Shown piece by piece: positions 35,377-47,768 of a stretch of 64,000 bases of DNA. Each line of letters opens with the position of its first letter. The first letter of the stretch is position 1. A program made the position numbers and the translations under genes. Origin of the DNA: Hybos culiciformis (lineage: Eukaryota; Arthropoda; Insecta; Diptera; Hybotidae); assembly GCA_964007475.1 (NCBI GenBank), contig OZ023274.1, positions 39,735,860 to 39,799,859 on the forward strand, given 5' to 3'. The notes under the pieces are model-generated. The model was given only the letters and a program-made list of their open reading frames with translations. It was not told the origin of the DNA and did not search any database.

Positions 35377-38300
35377 AATATTATATTTTCTTCCTGCTAA
35401 TTTAAAAGAATGTATAGTTTTTAAGTATAATAATAACTTATATATTATGTATCAAATAATTATATTTTCTCTTCTATTGAACAAAAAAAATAAAATAAAA
35501 TTTAAAAGGAAAATAAATTTTAGATATTTTTTCACAAAACTAAGTAGATTATATAAAAAAAAAAACTAAACAACATTTATCATTAGTGAAGAACTTAATA
35601 TTCCCCAGAGATTTTAGTTTGAAAATTTAAAAAATTTCTCTCTCTAATGAACATTAAATTGAAAATATTTCTCAGAAAAGAAGATAATGTATTTATTATA
35701 TTTTCTCATTAAAATGTAAAAACAAACAAAAAATTTTTTATTAAAATTTTTTGTTTTTAGTATGTGACTTTTAGCTGTTTTTGCGAGAAAATTTAATAAA
35801 TGTTTAATTTTAAGATAATAATAAAAAAAAAATTCTTGAAAATATAAAATCACAAAGATGAAAATGAATTATTTATTATGTATGCGAATGTAGAATATTA
35901 ATTAAAGATTTTTTTTTTTTTTTTTAAGTAAATCTCTAAATGTAGCTCAATCTGATAATTGCGTCTGTGATTTTATTTATTTTTCTCTCGTAATAAAATT
36001 TTATATTTGTTTCAAAAATTTTGTTTGTATGAAGTTAAAGGAAATTTTTATTTTATTTATCTTTTTTAAGTAATTTATTATATATACATTGCATAAAAGG
36101 ATAAACGATAATAGCAATTTTTTTGTGCTGTTTAATACCGCAAGATGACGATATTAATTACGGTTTATATCGTATCTTTATTAAGGTCTTATCAAAGAAT
36201 ACACAATAAAATCGCATTTTAAAATATACGACAGCGCTGAATTTCGTGCCAATATTGCAAGTTGGTGGTAACGTAACGGAAGTTTAAGATTGTAACATGC
36301 ATCTCATTTTTTTTTTATTTTTTTCTAATCGTATTTTCATTTACAATTTTTGACCGACGGACTGATGGGCTTGTATATGAATATACAATTCCACTGATAC
36401 GTCGATTTTACTTACAATAAAAAAATTTCAATTATTTTAAATGAGTTTTATTTCTGTTAGGAACGTCAGTATGGCTCAATGTCGTTTTATCACAATTTTT
36501 TACCATAGTACTCTTCTTCGAAGCCGTCGATATGTAGATATGGTTTTAATCATGAAAATATTAGTAACTATTCCAAAAAAGTTATCTTTATATTTAAAAC
36601 AAATAGACATTTTTTTTGACTTTTATTAAAGTTTTTTTTTTTTTTTTGCGGTTACGATGATGTCGTCCTATTTCATTCATATCATCATATAATTTTTTAC
36701 ATTAAAAGTGTTAAAAATGTAAATTTGAAATTTATTCCAAAATTACCAAGAATTCAATAAGGGAATACAATAAGGGAATATTCAAAATGTGATTTTATAG
36801 AAAGAAAATTTTTTAAAATTATTCTAGAAAAGGACAATTAAAAATTTTACTTTAGAAATGTAAACTCAAATAATAATAATACATCTAGTGCAGGATATTG
36901 AAATTAACTTGTATGGAAACGTTTGAATAAAATTAATGATTGAAATAATGCAAACATACGCTGAGGAAAATAACTGAAACCATTGAAAAAATTTCGCATT
37001 AATTTTGAATATCTCTAAATGGGTTTGAAATTCAACCAACGAACAAATATTCTGTTCTTTTGTCTACCAAAATAATTTATTCAGTTGAAATGCATTTATT
37101 TTTCTTAAATTTTAATCAAGGGAACTGAATATTGCAATTTATATCTAAGCTTAATAAGTTTCTAATTATTATTTTAATATTATATTTTTTTTAACAAAAT
37201 TTTACTCATACTCTTTATTAAATATCAATTAAAAATGTATTCTGACGAAACATCAAACATTAACATTAAATCAGTTTTCTAATTTGATAACAAACAATTT
37301 TTTAATTAAATTTATGCTAATCCAAAAAAAAATGTTTATAAACAAATTAGATTGAAACGAAAATTACAAATTTTTTGTTTTGTATTTTTTATCTGTGTTC
37401 TTTTTGTGGTACACATATAATTTTCCGGCTTATAATAAAAGAAAAACAACAACAAATGTATGTTAGAGTTTTATGTTTTTTTGCTTAATTTTCAAAAAAA
37501 AAGTTTTTTTTTTTTTTACATAATTTTAAAGGAAGTTATTTCCTTGGTTTTTTTTTTTTCTTATTTTTGGTTTAGTCAGAATAATTTATACGGACACACG
37601 CACGAATTTGCGTTCAGATTGCTACTGAGTTTTATCACTTTTTTATTTTTTTTTTCCTTTTTCATTTTAGTAATTATATATATATATATATTTTTATTTT
37701 TGTCGGTACTGAGCTTTAGGTACTTCATTATGAAAAAAAATTAAATTTTCTGCGCATTTCTCTTTACATAATGGTGAATTTTTTAAGAGAAATTCTTAGG
37801 TATATGAAAAACTCGTATGAGAGAAATCACAAAATTAGATAGACATGCTGGATCTCTATCAAGAGATATTTTTCTATTTATGGCAAAATAAAAAAAAGAT
37901 ATAATAATAATAATGATAACAATAATAATAATAATAATAATTTACCATAAAATATATTAAATTCCAAAATTTATAAAAATAATAATCTTATCAAAATCTA
38001 AATGAGTTGTGAAGAGAAAATCAAGTGGAATATATATGCTTAAAGAATATTGAATTATAGTTTAAAGGATATGGTTTTTTTTGTTCAACATATTTTTCTT
38101 AATCTGCTTTTAGACTATCAAAAAAATATTAGAAATTTTCTTAAATTTTTATTTTTTTTAAATGTATAATCTAAGAAGTTTTATAAGAGCATTTTTAGTT
38201 TAATTTTAACTCTAAAACATATAATTTCAATTGGGTGGCTACAAGTTACTCCCGGAAATTATCAATCTAATGTTAAAAATTATCAATCTAATGTTAGATT

Positions 38301-40816
38301 AATTCTTATTTTCCTCGATGAACCATGAATAACTTCACTTTTGAATATGTTGAAATTAAGTTAAGAAGATAACTTTAATATTGACCCAATTGACCATTTC
38401 AGTAGGAAACCCTGAAATAGAAATTGCAAGTGAAAATGCTTGGAATTCCACACATTTTTCATAGGACAGTGGTCAAAAATAAAAAAATTTACCTAATTAA
38501 TCAGGATACAATGGTATAGAATAGTCGAAATGTCCCAAACCTTTATGTATCAAGACCTATACCTATATTAAACCTATATGTATCAAGGCATTGAGTACTA
38601 TATAAAATTTTATAAGAAATTAAACCAACTATCTTTAGAGAAGCTATATAAATCATAGTAAAAATCATTAATTTGAATTTTTTGAAAAGAATTATTCTTA
38701 TTAGAGTTAAACTTATGAGTATTTGACTCGTTGAAGATTGAAGATAAAGACACTTTAGAAATTAAATCAATAAATGATAATATAATTTTATATATGAAAA
38801 TGTCAACTCTGTATAAAATGGAATTTAATAATTTAAAATATAGTAGTAATAATAAAAACAAAATTACCACAACAGAACATTATATTTTGTTTTTTATTGA
38901 AACAATTAAGGAAATTAGACCATAAATTAAGTAAAAAAAAAAAAAATTAAATAAAAATAAAAAAAAAAAAAACATTTTTTTCTGGTTTTTATCGTCTCGG
39001 CTTTTATATTCAACATAATTAAATTCACTTAAAAAAAATGAAAATTCCAAACTGATAAAAATATTTTTTAAGAAGAAAAATGTTTTTATTTCTTCTTTTT
39101 GCTCTATTTTTTATTTTTAACAATAATATTCGCGAATATCAGAAATGTTTGAATTTTTTTTTCATTCCAACAATTTTGGTGGTTGGCTTTTGTCCAACCA
39201 TAAAAAAAATTATATATATATTTCAACGAATTTAAATTGGCTATAAAAAATTCATGATAATGGAATTAAGTTTTATATAATATTCATTTTTTGTTTTTTT
39301 TTTATTAGTTCTCATGAAAAGGAAATATTCAGATGGCGCTTAATTGCAGCTGTTTGTTACAAATGTTATGAAAAAAAAAATAACACAATTTTTTTTTTCT
39401 TTAATACTATAATTAAGTTACATCCATACACTTAATAATGTTGGACAAAATTTTTGTTTGAAATTTAAAGTTCTTTATATTTTAGATAGGGTGAATTCAT
39501 AGACGATGATATTTTGTTCAGAATTTTGAAAATTGGAAAATTATTCCAACAGTATGTAGTACAGAAGAATTGATTTCCTATTTGTGATATTACATTAGTC
39601 GGCGCCACTTTTATAACCCTTAAAATTAAATACCTATTATAATTTTAAAATTGCCTAGAATTAAATACCTATACAAAATTGAAAAATAATCTTAAGATTA
39701 ACATAAAGATACTGGCAAATTTTCACTATATATACTTTAATTCGATGCCTAATAAAATTATAATTTTTGAAACATTGTATATACGTGTGTACATCAATAT
39801 CATTGAATATTTTTTAAATTATTTTATTTTTATTTTCAATTAATTCTATCCAAATTATAATGTCTGTGTACTAAATTGAAAATATCAAGGAAAAATAAAG
39901 AAAAAATAATGTTATTATTATTTTTCCACTTTTCCTCTCTAAGACGGAAAAAAAAAAAATAAAAAAAAATAAAAATTAAAGCAAATATAGTTCTGGGAAA
40001 AAAATAAATCTAATAAATATTAAATGTCTTTGCTTCGCTTTTCTAAAATGAACTTTTTGTCCTTGCATAAGCGTTTACAGAGCAACATTTTTATAAATAA
40101 AATAAAAGATTGATTTTTTGGTCATGTACAACTTTTAATTAGAAAAAGTAGTACTTCCAATCTCATTGAAACTGTATGCTTTTCAATGGCAACAACTCTC
40201 AACAGATGTCAGCGAGTGAAAAAGAATACCTAAAATAATAATTAGAAATCATCGACAAACTAAGTTAATTTAAAAAAAAAATATGTAATAGAAATAAATT
40301 GAAAATTTTTTTGGTTACTTTTTGAATATATAATAATAATATATATACCATAATAATAATAATATATATATAATATACATATAAACTTTGTTTTCAGAAT
40401 TCTCCCATTAAGTTATCTTGACCATATACATTGAATGATTTTTGTTAGATACATTTTCAAATTTTGAGTTTGTTTTTGCATCTGGAAACGCTTCTTTGAT
40501 GAAGTAAAATTGATAAGATCGTTCTATTTATAAAGCGTAAAAAAAACTCTGTTTTCAAATATTTGTGATTATATGCAATAAAAGTATATATAAAGTTTGT
40601 AAATACATAGATTTTGAGATCTAGAATAATCTATTTTGTATTCTGATAATCACTTGTTAATGAACTCAAATGTATGTCCTTTAAAATTATATACATAGGG
40701 AAGAGGCTTGAAGGTTGCCACTGCTTGCAGGTTGCCACCACTGATGTATTTTGACATTCTAGCAGTCTCACAAACTAAACTCCAAGTGACATCGACGTCA
40801 AAAGAACAGTTGTCAC
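35377..40816. other. long AT-rich stretch with microsatellites, no supported gene
   Basis: Contains an (AAT)n tract at 37899-37942, a TA-rich tract with TAATAATA at 40328-40375, and an 18 bp tandem duplication of ATTATCAATCTAATGTTA at 38256-38296. A 61-codon minus-strand frame at 40650-40835 runs into the neighbouring palindromic element and shows no known domain. Confidence 0.45.
37899..37942. repeat. (AAT)n microsatellite
   Basis: About fourteen AAT units, interrupted by AATGATAAC near the start. Confidence 0.85.
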
Positions 40817-42575
40817 TTTTAATCATCGGAAACAATTTTGTTATTTAACTTTTAAGTAAAATAGTTTCATTTTTTTCCAATATAAAAATGTAGATATAAG
40901 ATTTTAATTCTAAATAATACCATTATTAAAATTAGGCTAAAGTGCAGTTTATGGGAACCACTCAGAATGGGCTGAAACTAGGAGGGGGGTGGAGGCCGTG
41001 CCCAAACTCCCAAAACTGAAAGCAGTTCTTGGGACAAAGGCCCCGTTTCGGAGATAGGGCCCTCCAAAGTTTTCATACATTTTTGTATGGAAAATTTTTT
41101 GTATGGAAATTTTTTTTTTGTGTCTGATTAGGACACCCCTATACTATCTACAAAAAAATGGGCAAAAACGAGCAAAAAAAAATTGCCCATACTAAAAGTA
41201 TGAAAACTTTGGGGGGCCCTATCTCCGGAACTGATTTCAGTTTTGGGAGTTTGGGCACCGCCTCTACCATAGGCGCCCGGAAGGGGGGGCAAGGGGGGCC
41301 TTGGCCCCCCCCCCCCCCCTGGCTTTGATGAAGAAAATAAAACTTAATCAGCGATGAGACCTAAACACTAAACTCGTACAAATTAGAAACCCGATTTTAA
41401 TTTAAATAATATTAGAATGTTTGTCATTTTTCAAACGAAAACTTTTTTATAAGAACGCTTGCCCTTAAATTTCCCTTTTTTAATGCGCTAAGAAATTTTG
41501 AGAACATTCAAATTAGAAATTTTAGATTTTCATTTTTTCAGATTTTTATGTCATGCAGTATTTAAATTGTTTTAATAAATTATTAAATTTTTTTTTCATA
41601 TTTTTCGATTTTTGAGTCACGGGTAAAAATACAAAAATATTTATAAATTTTGGAATTTCTAAATGCACGGAATTCCAGATATTCCTTTTTCATATTTCGC
41701 TTAGTCAAGAGCAACACATTTATGAAAAAAGAATTCCTTTTCTGGTTACTTTTATGATAGAGACATTGTCGAAGTAGTTCACGCGAGTTTACGAATCTAC
41801 GCCACGCGACGTAAAAAAGAAAATCATCGTTCAGTTACAATAAAAAAATAACTGTTCAGTTACAAAAAAATAAAGCAATTGCATTTCTTAATATTTATGG
41901 TGTAGAAATATCTATGGTGTATAAATATAAAAGATTATTTTTTTAACTTTTACGCCGGAGAAGTTCAATTTACGTGTTTGAGTATAATACGCCTCATAAA
42001 GTTTCATATAATGTGTCTTTTTTATTTCGCATACGTGCATGAACTATCTCTAAAATATCTTCGTTGGTTTTGTTTTTCTTCTAATTGGCGAGTTACTGAA
42101 AGTTTTGGAACGATTCGGAAGACGGAAGGTATCTGGTTTTTTTTTCTTTATATATGTATTACATATTATTTATTTTTTATTTGTTTTTTATTATCTAATC
42201 CAGCAAGTGAATTCGTTTATTAAAAATGTTAATTTATGTTTGTTATTTTTTACTTTTAAAAAGAAAAGATTATATAAGATACATGTAACTTAATTCTCAA
42301 CACATTTTTTTTATTTTCATCGTTGAAGAAAAACATATTTATAAACTTTTTAAAAAAATTTTCTTGCCCGCCCCTAGAAAAAATACTGCGGGCGCCTATG
42401 GCCCTCTACCCTCCCTCCTAGTTTCAGCCCATTCTGAGTGGTTCCCATAAACTACCTATTTTTAATAATGGTATTATTTAGAATTAAAATTTTATATCTA
42501 CATTTTTATATTGGAAAAAAAATGAAACTATTTTACTTAAAAGTTAAATAACAAAATTGTTTCCGATTAATTAAC
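40817..42575. mobile_element. palindromic foldback element interrupted by a nested insertion
   Basis: The left half (40817-41110) and the right half (about 41180-41267 plus 42402-42575) are inverted copies. Outer markers are TCGGAAACAATTTTGTTATT on the left and its complement near 42545-42570; inner markers are GGGCTGAAACTAGGAGG (40970) with its complement (42415), and CCCAAACTCCCAAAACTGAA (41000) with its complement (41235-41255). Without the nested insertion the element is about 620 bp and can fold over nearly its whole length. It has no coding capacity. The flanks include TTAA-like sequence, but no target duplication was established. Confidence 0.75.
41268..42401. mobile_element. 1.13 kb nonautonomous hAT-like element nested in the palindrome
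   Basis: The ends are CATAGGCGCCCG and the exact complement CGGGCGCCTATG; just inside lie GGGGGGGCAAG on the left and CTTGCCCGCCCC on the right. CCTCTAC flanks both sides (41261-41267 and 42403-42409); extending by one base gives an imperfect 8 bp duplication (G/C CCTCTAC). The interior is AT-rich with unrelated short frames (for example 41978-42223) and no transposase. Removal restores the palindromic host element, which proves that it inserted later. Confidence 0.8.
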
Positions 42576-44087
42576 CATATTTCAGTTTACAAATTAATAA
42601 ATGTAAACAACATAAGGGACTAACCTAGCCGTGGTAAGTGATACTTTGGATATTTTTTAGGAACGAAAATTTTCTATGAGTCAAAAATCCTGTTTATATA
42701 TTCGTGATATACACTGGAAAAAGTTTCAAGTTTCGAATATTTTAAGTATCAATCCAGATATTGTTCATGCATAAGGATTTAAATTATTAATAAACTGAAA
42801 TTATCATAAAATTATAAATTTAGTGTGGGCAGCTCCGGAAAATTTTAGTCTTAAGAAATTAAACTTAAAAAGATTTAAAATTTTAATATTAAATTTATTT
42901 CAAGAAAATTAGATTTTGAGCTTTTTATTTTTAGAAATTTATTTATTTAGTTAGATTTTATAATCATTTTATGTTATACGAACACTCAGTTCTACAATTT
43001 TATTATGATTTGTAGTCCTTGTTTATTAAGTTAAATAAATATAGGTTTCCATCCTTCCTTGTTTTCTTTATCAGCAAAATTTTTCTGTATATATAATATT
43101 TTAATCTCGTACAAATGAAATAAAAAATATTATATTATGTACATCATATAAATAATATTAATTTGAAATAAAGATTCAATTCAAAGTAAAACCAATTCTA
43201 TATTATTATTTTTCTTAATTGATAAAAACATTTGAACAATGCTTTTATGATTTGAATATTAATTAAATAAATCTTATTATGATTATATTTTATTAGCATT
43301 TATGTTATAGAAAATTGAGTTTTTTTTTTTTGTTGTTGTTAGATACTTATACCTGTGTATCTTATTTATTTTTGCTTTATGAATACCTTTTGTTTTCAAA
43401 ATATACTTCAAGATAAACTTAATTACGATATAGGTTAGAAGAAATGGGTTTATTTAAAAAAAATAATTTTTTAATTTTTTCTTTTTAGAATTTTTGACAC
43501 AGAACAGGCTTGAAACTAGTTTAATGTGAAACAATAATAGATTAACATTGAATTTACGAGTTGTCATAGTTATTCACTAAGCAAAATCTTAATCTGTGTT
43601 GAACGTATAATAAATGAATGTGGCAATAAAGGTTTTTCTTCATAATTTTCCTTTAGCTTAGAGATTATCTTAATACTTATAATTATAACTTTTTCATAGT
43701 ATACATATAAATATTAATTAGCTGTTTAAGATATTTGTATCTTTATCTCTTATACTATTTATGAATTGTTCAAAACTATATGGATGTTGAAATAAAGAAT
43801 AATAATAATAAATGAATGTAAAATTCACTTTATGTAGAATTAGAAGTAATAATCAACAGTTCTTATCAAAATTTTCATATTAATACTGAAAATCCATTCC
43901 AAAAAAACTTTCAAGTTTCTTTAAAATTAAATCACATCCAAAAACCAGCAAAGCGCACTTTAATTTAAAGAAAATTCTAATTCTTTTTAATGTTGTTAAA
44001 TTGGCAAATAGAAAAATAATTTATTTTCTTACAATTTTCTTATAATTTTATATAATATGGAAAATTCATTTATACATTTATATAAGA
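42576..44087. other. AT-rich stretch, no supported gene
   Basis: Nothing recognisable beyond A/T runs. Confidence 0.4.
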
Positions 44088-45175
44088 CTAGCTGTATCCG
44101 CACACACGTTGTTGTGAAACACACGTTTTAAGTGAAATTTTTGTTGTCAGATTGATGAACAATTATAAGAGCTAGTGATTTTATAAATTTGGAAAAATAT
44201 CTAAGAATTAATATTTATCATTTCTACTTATTCAACACTTAAATTGTATGAAATCGAATGATATCCTTCCCTTAAACAGGTTTCCAAACCAAACCAAATT
44301 TGTATTTTTATCCATTTCCTCTTTTTATGAATCAAATTTGAATGAAATCGGAAGAACTTTTGCAGAGGGATTTCTGGGTAGGGTGCCATTTAAATTTAAA
44401 ATAGCCTATAACGATCCCGAGACAAAGAGATGGTGTAAATTTCGAAAAGATCGGTTGAGTGGTTTAGTTTTTAATATTTTGTAGTTATTAGTAATAAAGA
44501 AATTGATTTCTATATATTCGAAGAGGAGGCCAAAATTTTTTGTTACGAAATTCGTGTGTTTAATCATTTTTATGTACGAAATTTAAATGAAATCGGACAA
44601 ACTTTTAAAATCTTTCCCTAGGGTAGGACGTCAATAAATTTTTTGTTACGAAATTTGTGTGTAATTATTTCCTCTTTTTACATGGGTAGGAGGTCAACAA
44701 ATTGTTTGTTACTAAATTTGTGTGTAATCAGTTCCTCTTCTTACGTACCAAATTTGAATCAATTCGGACGAACTTTTGAAGTCCGACCCGAGGGGAGGTC
44801 CCTATTGTAGGAGGTCAACAAATTTTTTGTTACGAAATTTATGTGTAATCAGCTTCTCTTTTTAAATACCAAATTTGAATGAAATCGGACGCCAGGGGCG
44901 GTCTTTGGGTAGGAGGTCCCTGGGTAGGAGGTCAGCAAATTTTTTGTTACGGAATTTGTGTGTAATCACTTCCTCTTTTTACGTAAAAAATTTGAATGAA
45001 ATCGGACGAACTTTTGAAGTCCGCCCCCGGAGGAGGTCCCTGGGGTATGGAAAATAGATAGTAGCCGATTCTCAGACCTACTGAATACGTATATAAAATT
45101 TGGTAAACATCGCTAAAGCCGTTTCGGAGGAGTACGGTAACTAACATTGTGACATGGAAATTTTATATATTAGAT
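44088..45175 (+). mobile_element. retroposon-like element containing a tandem array of about 115 bp units
   Basis: It begins ACTAGCTGTATCCGCACACA and ends with AAAGCCGTTTCGGAGGAGTA, then GTGACATGG and a TATATTAGAT tail. Such ACTAGCTG starts and CCGTTT..GGAG ends with an ATAGAT-like tail are familiar from RTE-related and SINE-like repeats in arthropods. Between them, six imperfect units carry TTTGTTACGAAATTTGTGTG, TTTGAATGAAATCGGACGAA and GGGTAGGAGGTC (for example at 44536, 44640, 44705, 44820 and 44940). The three ORFs overlapping it are by-products of the array. Confidence 0.6.
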
Positions 45176-45235
45176 AAATTTTATCCATAAATTTACTATT
45201 GTATTTTTATTTCTGAAAGTGAGAAAAAAATAAAA

Positions 45236-45478
45236 GAAAAAAACACACGAAGCAGTCATAGGAACTGCCGAAAGAAGTTTATACTTAAAGCTTTAAACTA
45301 TGAAATAACAATGACTACAAATAATGGACTGCTTTTGGACTGCTGGACTGATTTTTATTTTAATTTACATTTTGTACTGAGCAGCCCTTCATTTATAGCC
45401 ACTGTTATTTCATAGTTTAAAGCTTTAAGTATAAACTTCTTTCGGCAGTTCCTATGACTGCTTCGTGTGTTTTTTTTT
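45236..45478. mobile_element. 240 bp hairpin element with arms of about 72 bp
   Basis: Left arm 45239-45310 begins ACACACGAAGCAGTCATAGG; right arm 45403-45475 is its complement with no visible mismatch through TTTAAAGCTTTAAGTATAAA. The loop of about 90 bp carries short repeats of GGACTGCT. Perfect arms suggest a recent event or ongoing correction. It is noncoding. Confidence 0.8.
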
Positions 45479-47768
45479 ATATTTTGAGCCAGGACGACTC
45501 TAAAAGTAGCTAGCTACCCAAAACTTTTGGGCAGGTAATCTTTATTTCACCGGCGCTACCTATTTAAAAAACATTTTTTTTTGCATATTTTAAGCAGGGA
45601 AGACCCTAACCATAGCTCCCTCTCCAAAATTTTTGGTCAGGTAATTCCACCCTCACTTCCGCCCTCACTTCCGCCCTCACTTCCGCCCTCACTTCCGCCC
45701 TAACTTCCGCCCTCACTTCCGCCCTCACTTCCGCCCTCACTTCTGCCCTAACTACCAACCTCTCTTCCGCCCTCACTTCCGCCCTCACTTCCGCCCTCAC
45801 TTCCAACCACACTTCCGCCCTCACTTCCGTCCTCACTTCCGTCCTCACTTCCGTCCTCACTTCCGTCCTCACTTCCGCCCTCACTTCCGCCCTCACTTCC
45901 GCCCTCACTTCCGCCCTCACTTCCGCCCTCACTTCCGCCCTCACTTCCGCCCTCACTTCCGCCCTCACTTCCACCCTCACTTCCGCCTTAATTCCGCCCT
46001 CACTTCCGCCCTCACTTCCGCCCTCACTTCCACTCTCACTTCCGCCGTCAATCCCGCCCTCACTTCCGCCCTCACATCCGCCCTCACTTCCACTTTCACT
46101 TCCGCCCTCACTTCCGCACTCACTTCCGCCCTCACTTCCGCCCTCACTTCCGCCCTCACTTCCAACCTCACTTCCGCCCTCACTTCCGCCCTCACTTCCG
46201 TCCTCACTTCTGCCCTAACTACCAACCTCACTTCCGCCCTCACTTCCGCCCTCACTTCCGCCCTCACTTCCGCCCTCACTTCCGCCCTCACTTCCGCCCT
46301 CACTTCCGCCCTCACTTCCGCCCTCACTTCCGCCCTCACTTCCGCCCTCACTTCCGCCCTCACTTCCGCCCTCACTTCCGCCCTCACTTCCGCCCTCACT
46401 TCCGCCCTCACTTCCGCCCTCACTTCCGCCCTCACTTCCGCCCTCACTTCCGCCCTCACTTCCGCCCTCACTTCCGCCCTCACTTCCGCCCTCACTTCCG
46501 CCCTCACTTCCGCCCTCACTTCCGCCCTCACTTCCGCCCTCACTTCCGCCCTCACTTCCGCCCTCACTTCCGCCCTCACTTCCGCCCTCACTTCCGCCCT
46601 CACTTCCGCCCTCACTTCCGCCCTCACTTCCGCCCTCACTTCCGCCCTCACTACCGCCCTCACTTCCGCCCTCACTTCCGCCCTCACTTCCGCCCTCACT
46701 TCCGCCCTCACTTCCGCCCTCACTTCCGCCCTCACTTCCGCCCTCACTTCCGCCCTCACTTCCGCCCTCACTTCCGCCCTCACTTCCGCCCTCACTTCCG
46801 CCCTCACTTCCGCCCTCACTTCCGCCCTCACTTCCGCCCTCACTTCCGCCCTCACTTCCGCCCTCACTTCCGCCCTCACTTCCGCCCTCACTTCCGCCCT
46901 CACTTCCTCCCTCACTTCCGCACTAACTTCCGCCCTCACTTCCGCCCTAACTTCCGCCCTAACTTCTGTCCTCCGTTCCGCCCTCCCTTCCGCCCTCCCT
47001 TCCGCCCTCCTTTCCGCCCTTCCTTCCGCCCTCCCTTCCGCCCTAACTTCCGCCCTAACTTCCGCCCTAACTTCTGTCCTCCGTTCCGCCCTCCCTTCCG
47101 CCCTCCCTTCCGCCCTCCCTTCCGCCCTCCCTTCTGCCCTCCCTTCCGCCCTCCCTTCCGCCCTCCTTTCCGCCCTCCCTTCCGCCCTCCCTTCCGCCCT
47201 CCCTTCCGACCTCTCTTCAGCCCTTACTGCCGCCCTCTCTTCAGCCCTTACTGCCGCCCTCACTTCCTTCCTTTTTTTTGGGCAGGTAATCTTTATTTCT
47301 CACCCGAGCTACCTATTTTGAAAAAAAAAAATTATTTTGGTATATTTTGAGGCGGGAAGACTATAACTGTAGCTCCGTATCCAAAATTTTTGGTCAGGTA
47401 ATCTAATTATTTGACCGGAGGAAAAAATTTTTTTTAACATATTTTGAGCCGGCACGACCTAACCGTAGGTCCCTGCCCAAAAAATTTTCGGCAGGTAATC
47501 TTTATTTCACCGGACCTACCTATTTTGAAAAATAAATTTTAGTTGTTAAATAATTTGTAAACGAAAGATTTTTAAAAAATAATTTGAATTTAAATTTTCC
47601 GCGCCAAATTATTTTGTTTTTATAAATGACAAATGATTATTGAACTACCTAATTTGAAAAAAAATTTAAATTTTAAAAAATTTGTAAACGATAGATTTTT
47701 AAAAATAATTTGAATTTAAATTTGTCGCGCCAAATTATTTTGTTTTTATAAATAACAAATGATTATTT
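45479..47768. repeat. composite satellite: units of about 110 bp and a duplicated 129 bp unit around a minisatellite
   Basis: Units containing TTGAGCCGGCACGACC, CCCAAAATTTTTGG and GGCAGGTAATCTTTATTTCA, then CCTATTTTGAAAA, appear at about 45483, 45590, 47275, 47340 and 47445. At 47516-47644 and 47645-47768 a related unit of 129 bp is duplicated in tandem, with CGCGCCAAATTATTTTG in both. The 12 bp minisatellite has expanded inside one of the units, after GGTCAGGTAATTCC on the left and before GGGCAGGTAATCTTTATTTC on the right. Confidence 0.8.
45645..47270. repeat. 1.6 kb minisatellite of 12 bp units (GCCCTCACTTCC)n
   Basis: About 135 copies of GCCCTCACTTCC. The middle, roughly 46220-46900, is almost perfectly uniform, while both sides carry variants in blocks: GTCCTCACTTCC near 45835-45870 and GCCCTCCCTTCC near 46975-47210. 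Twelve is a multiple of three and the unit has no stop in five of six frames, so long frames appear (428 and 124 codons on minus, reading repeats of VRAE). These are consequences of the repeat and not evidence for a gene: there is no start context, no unique flanking coding sequence and no splice signal. Confidence 0.9.

Noticed and set aside
44248..45147. Several short frames
   Set aside because: They follow the 115 bp repeat units of the retroposon-like element.
45977..47263. 428-codon minus-strand frame reading repeats of VRAE, and the adjoining 124-codon frame
   Set aside because: Produced by a 12 bp repeat without stops in five of six frames; no unique coding sequence, start context or splice signal.
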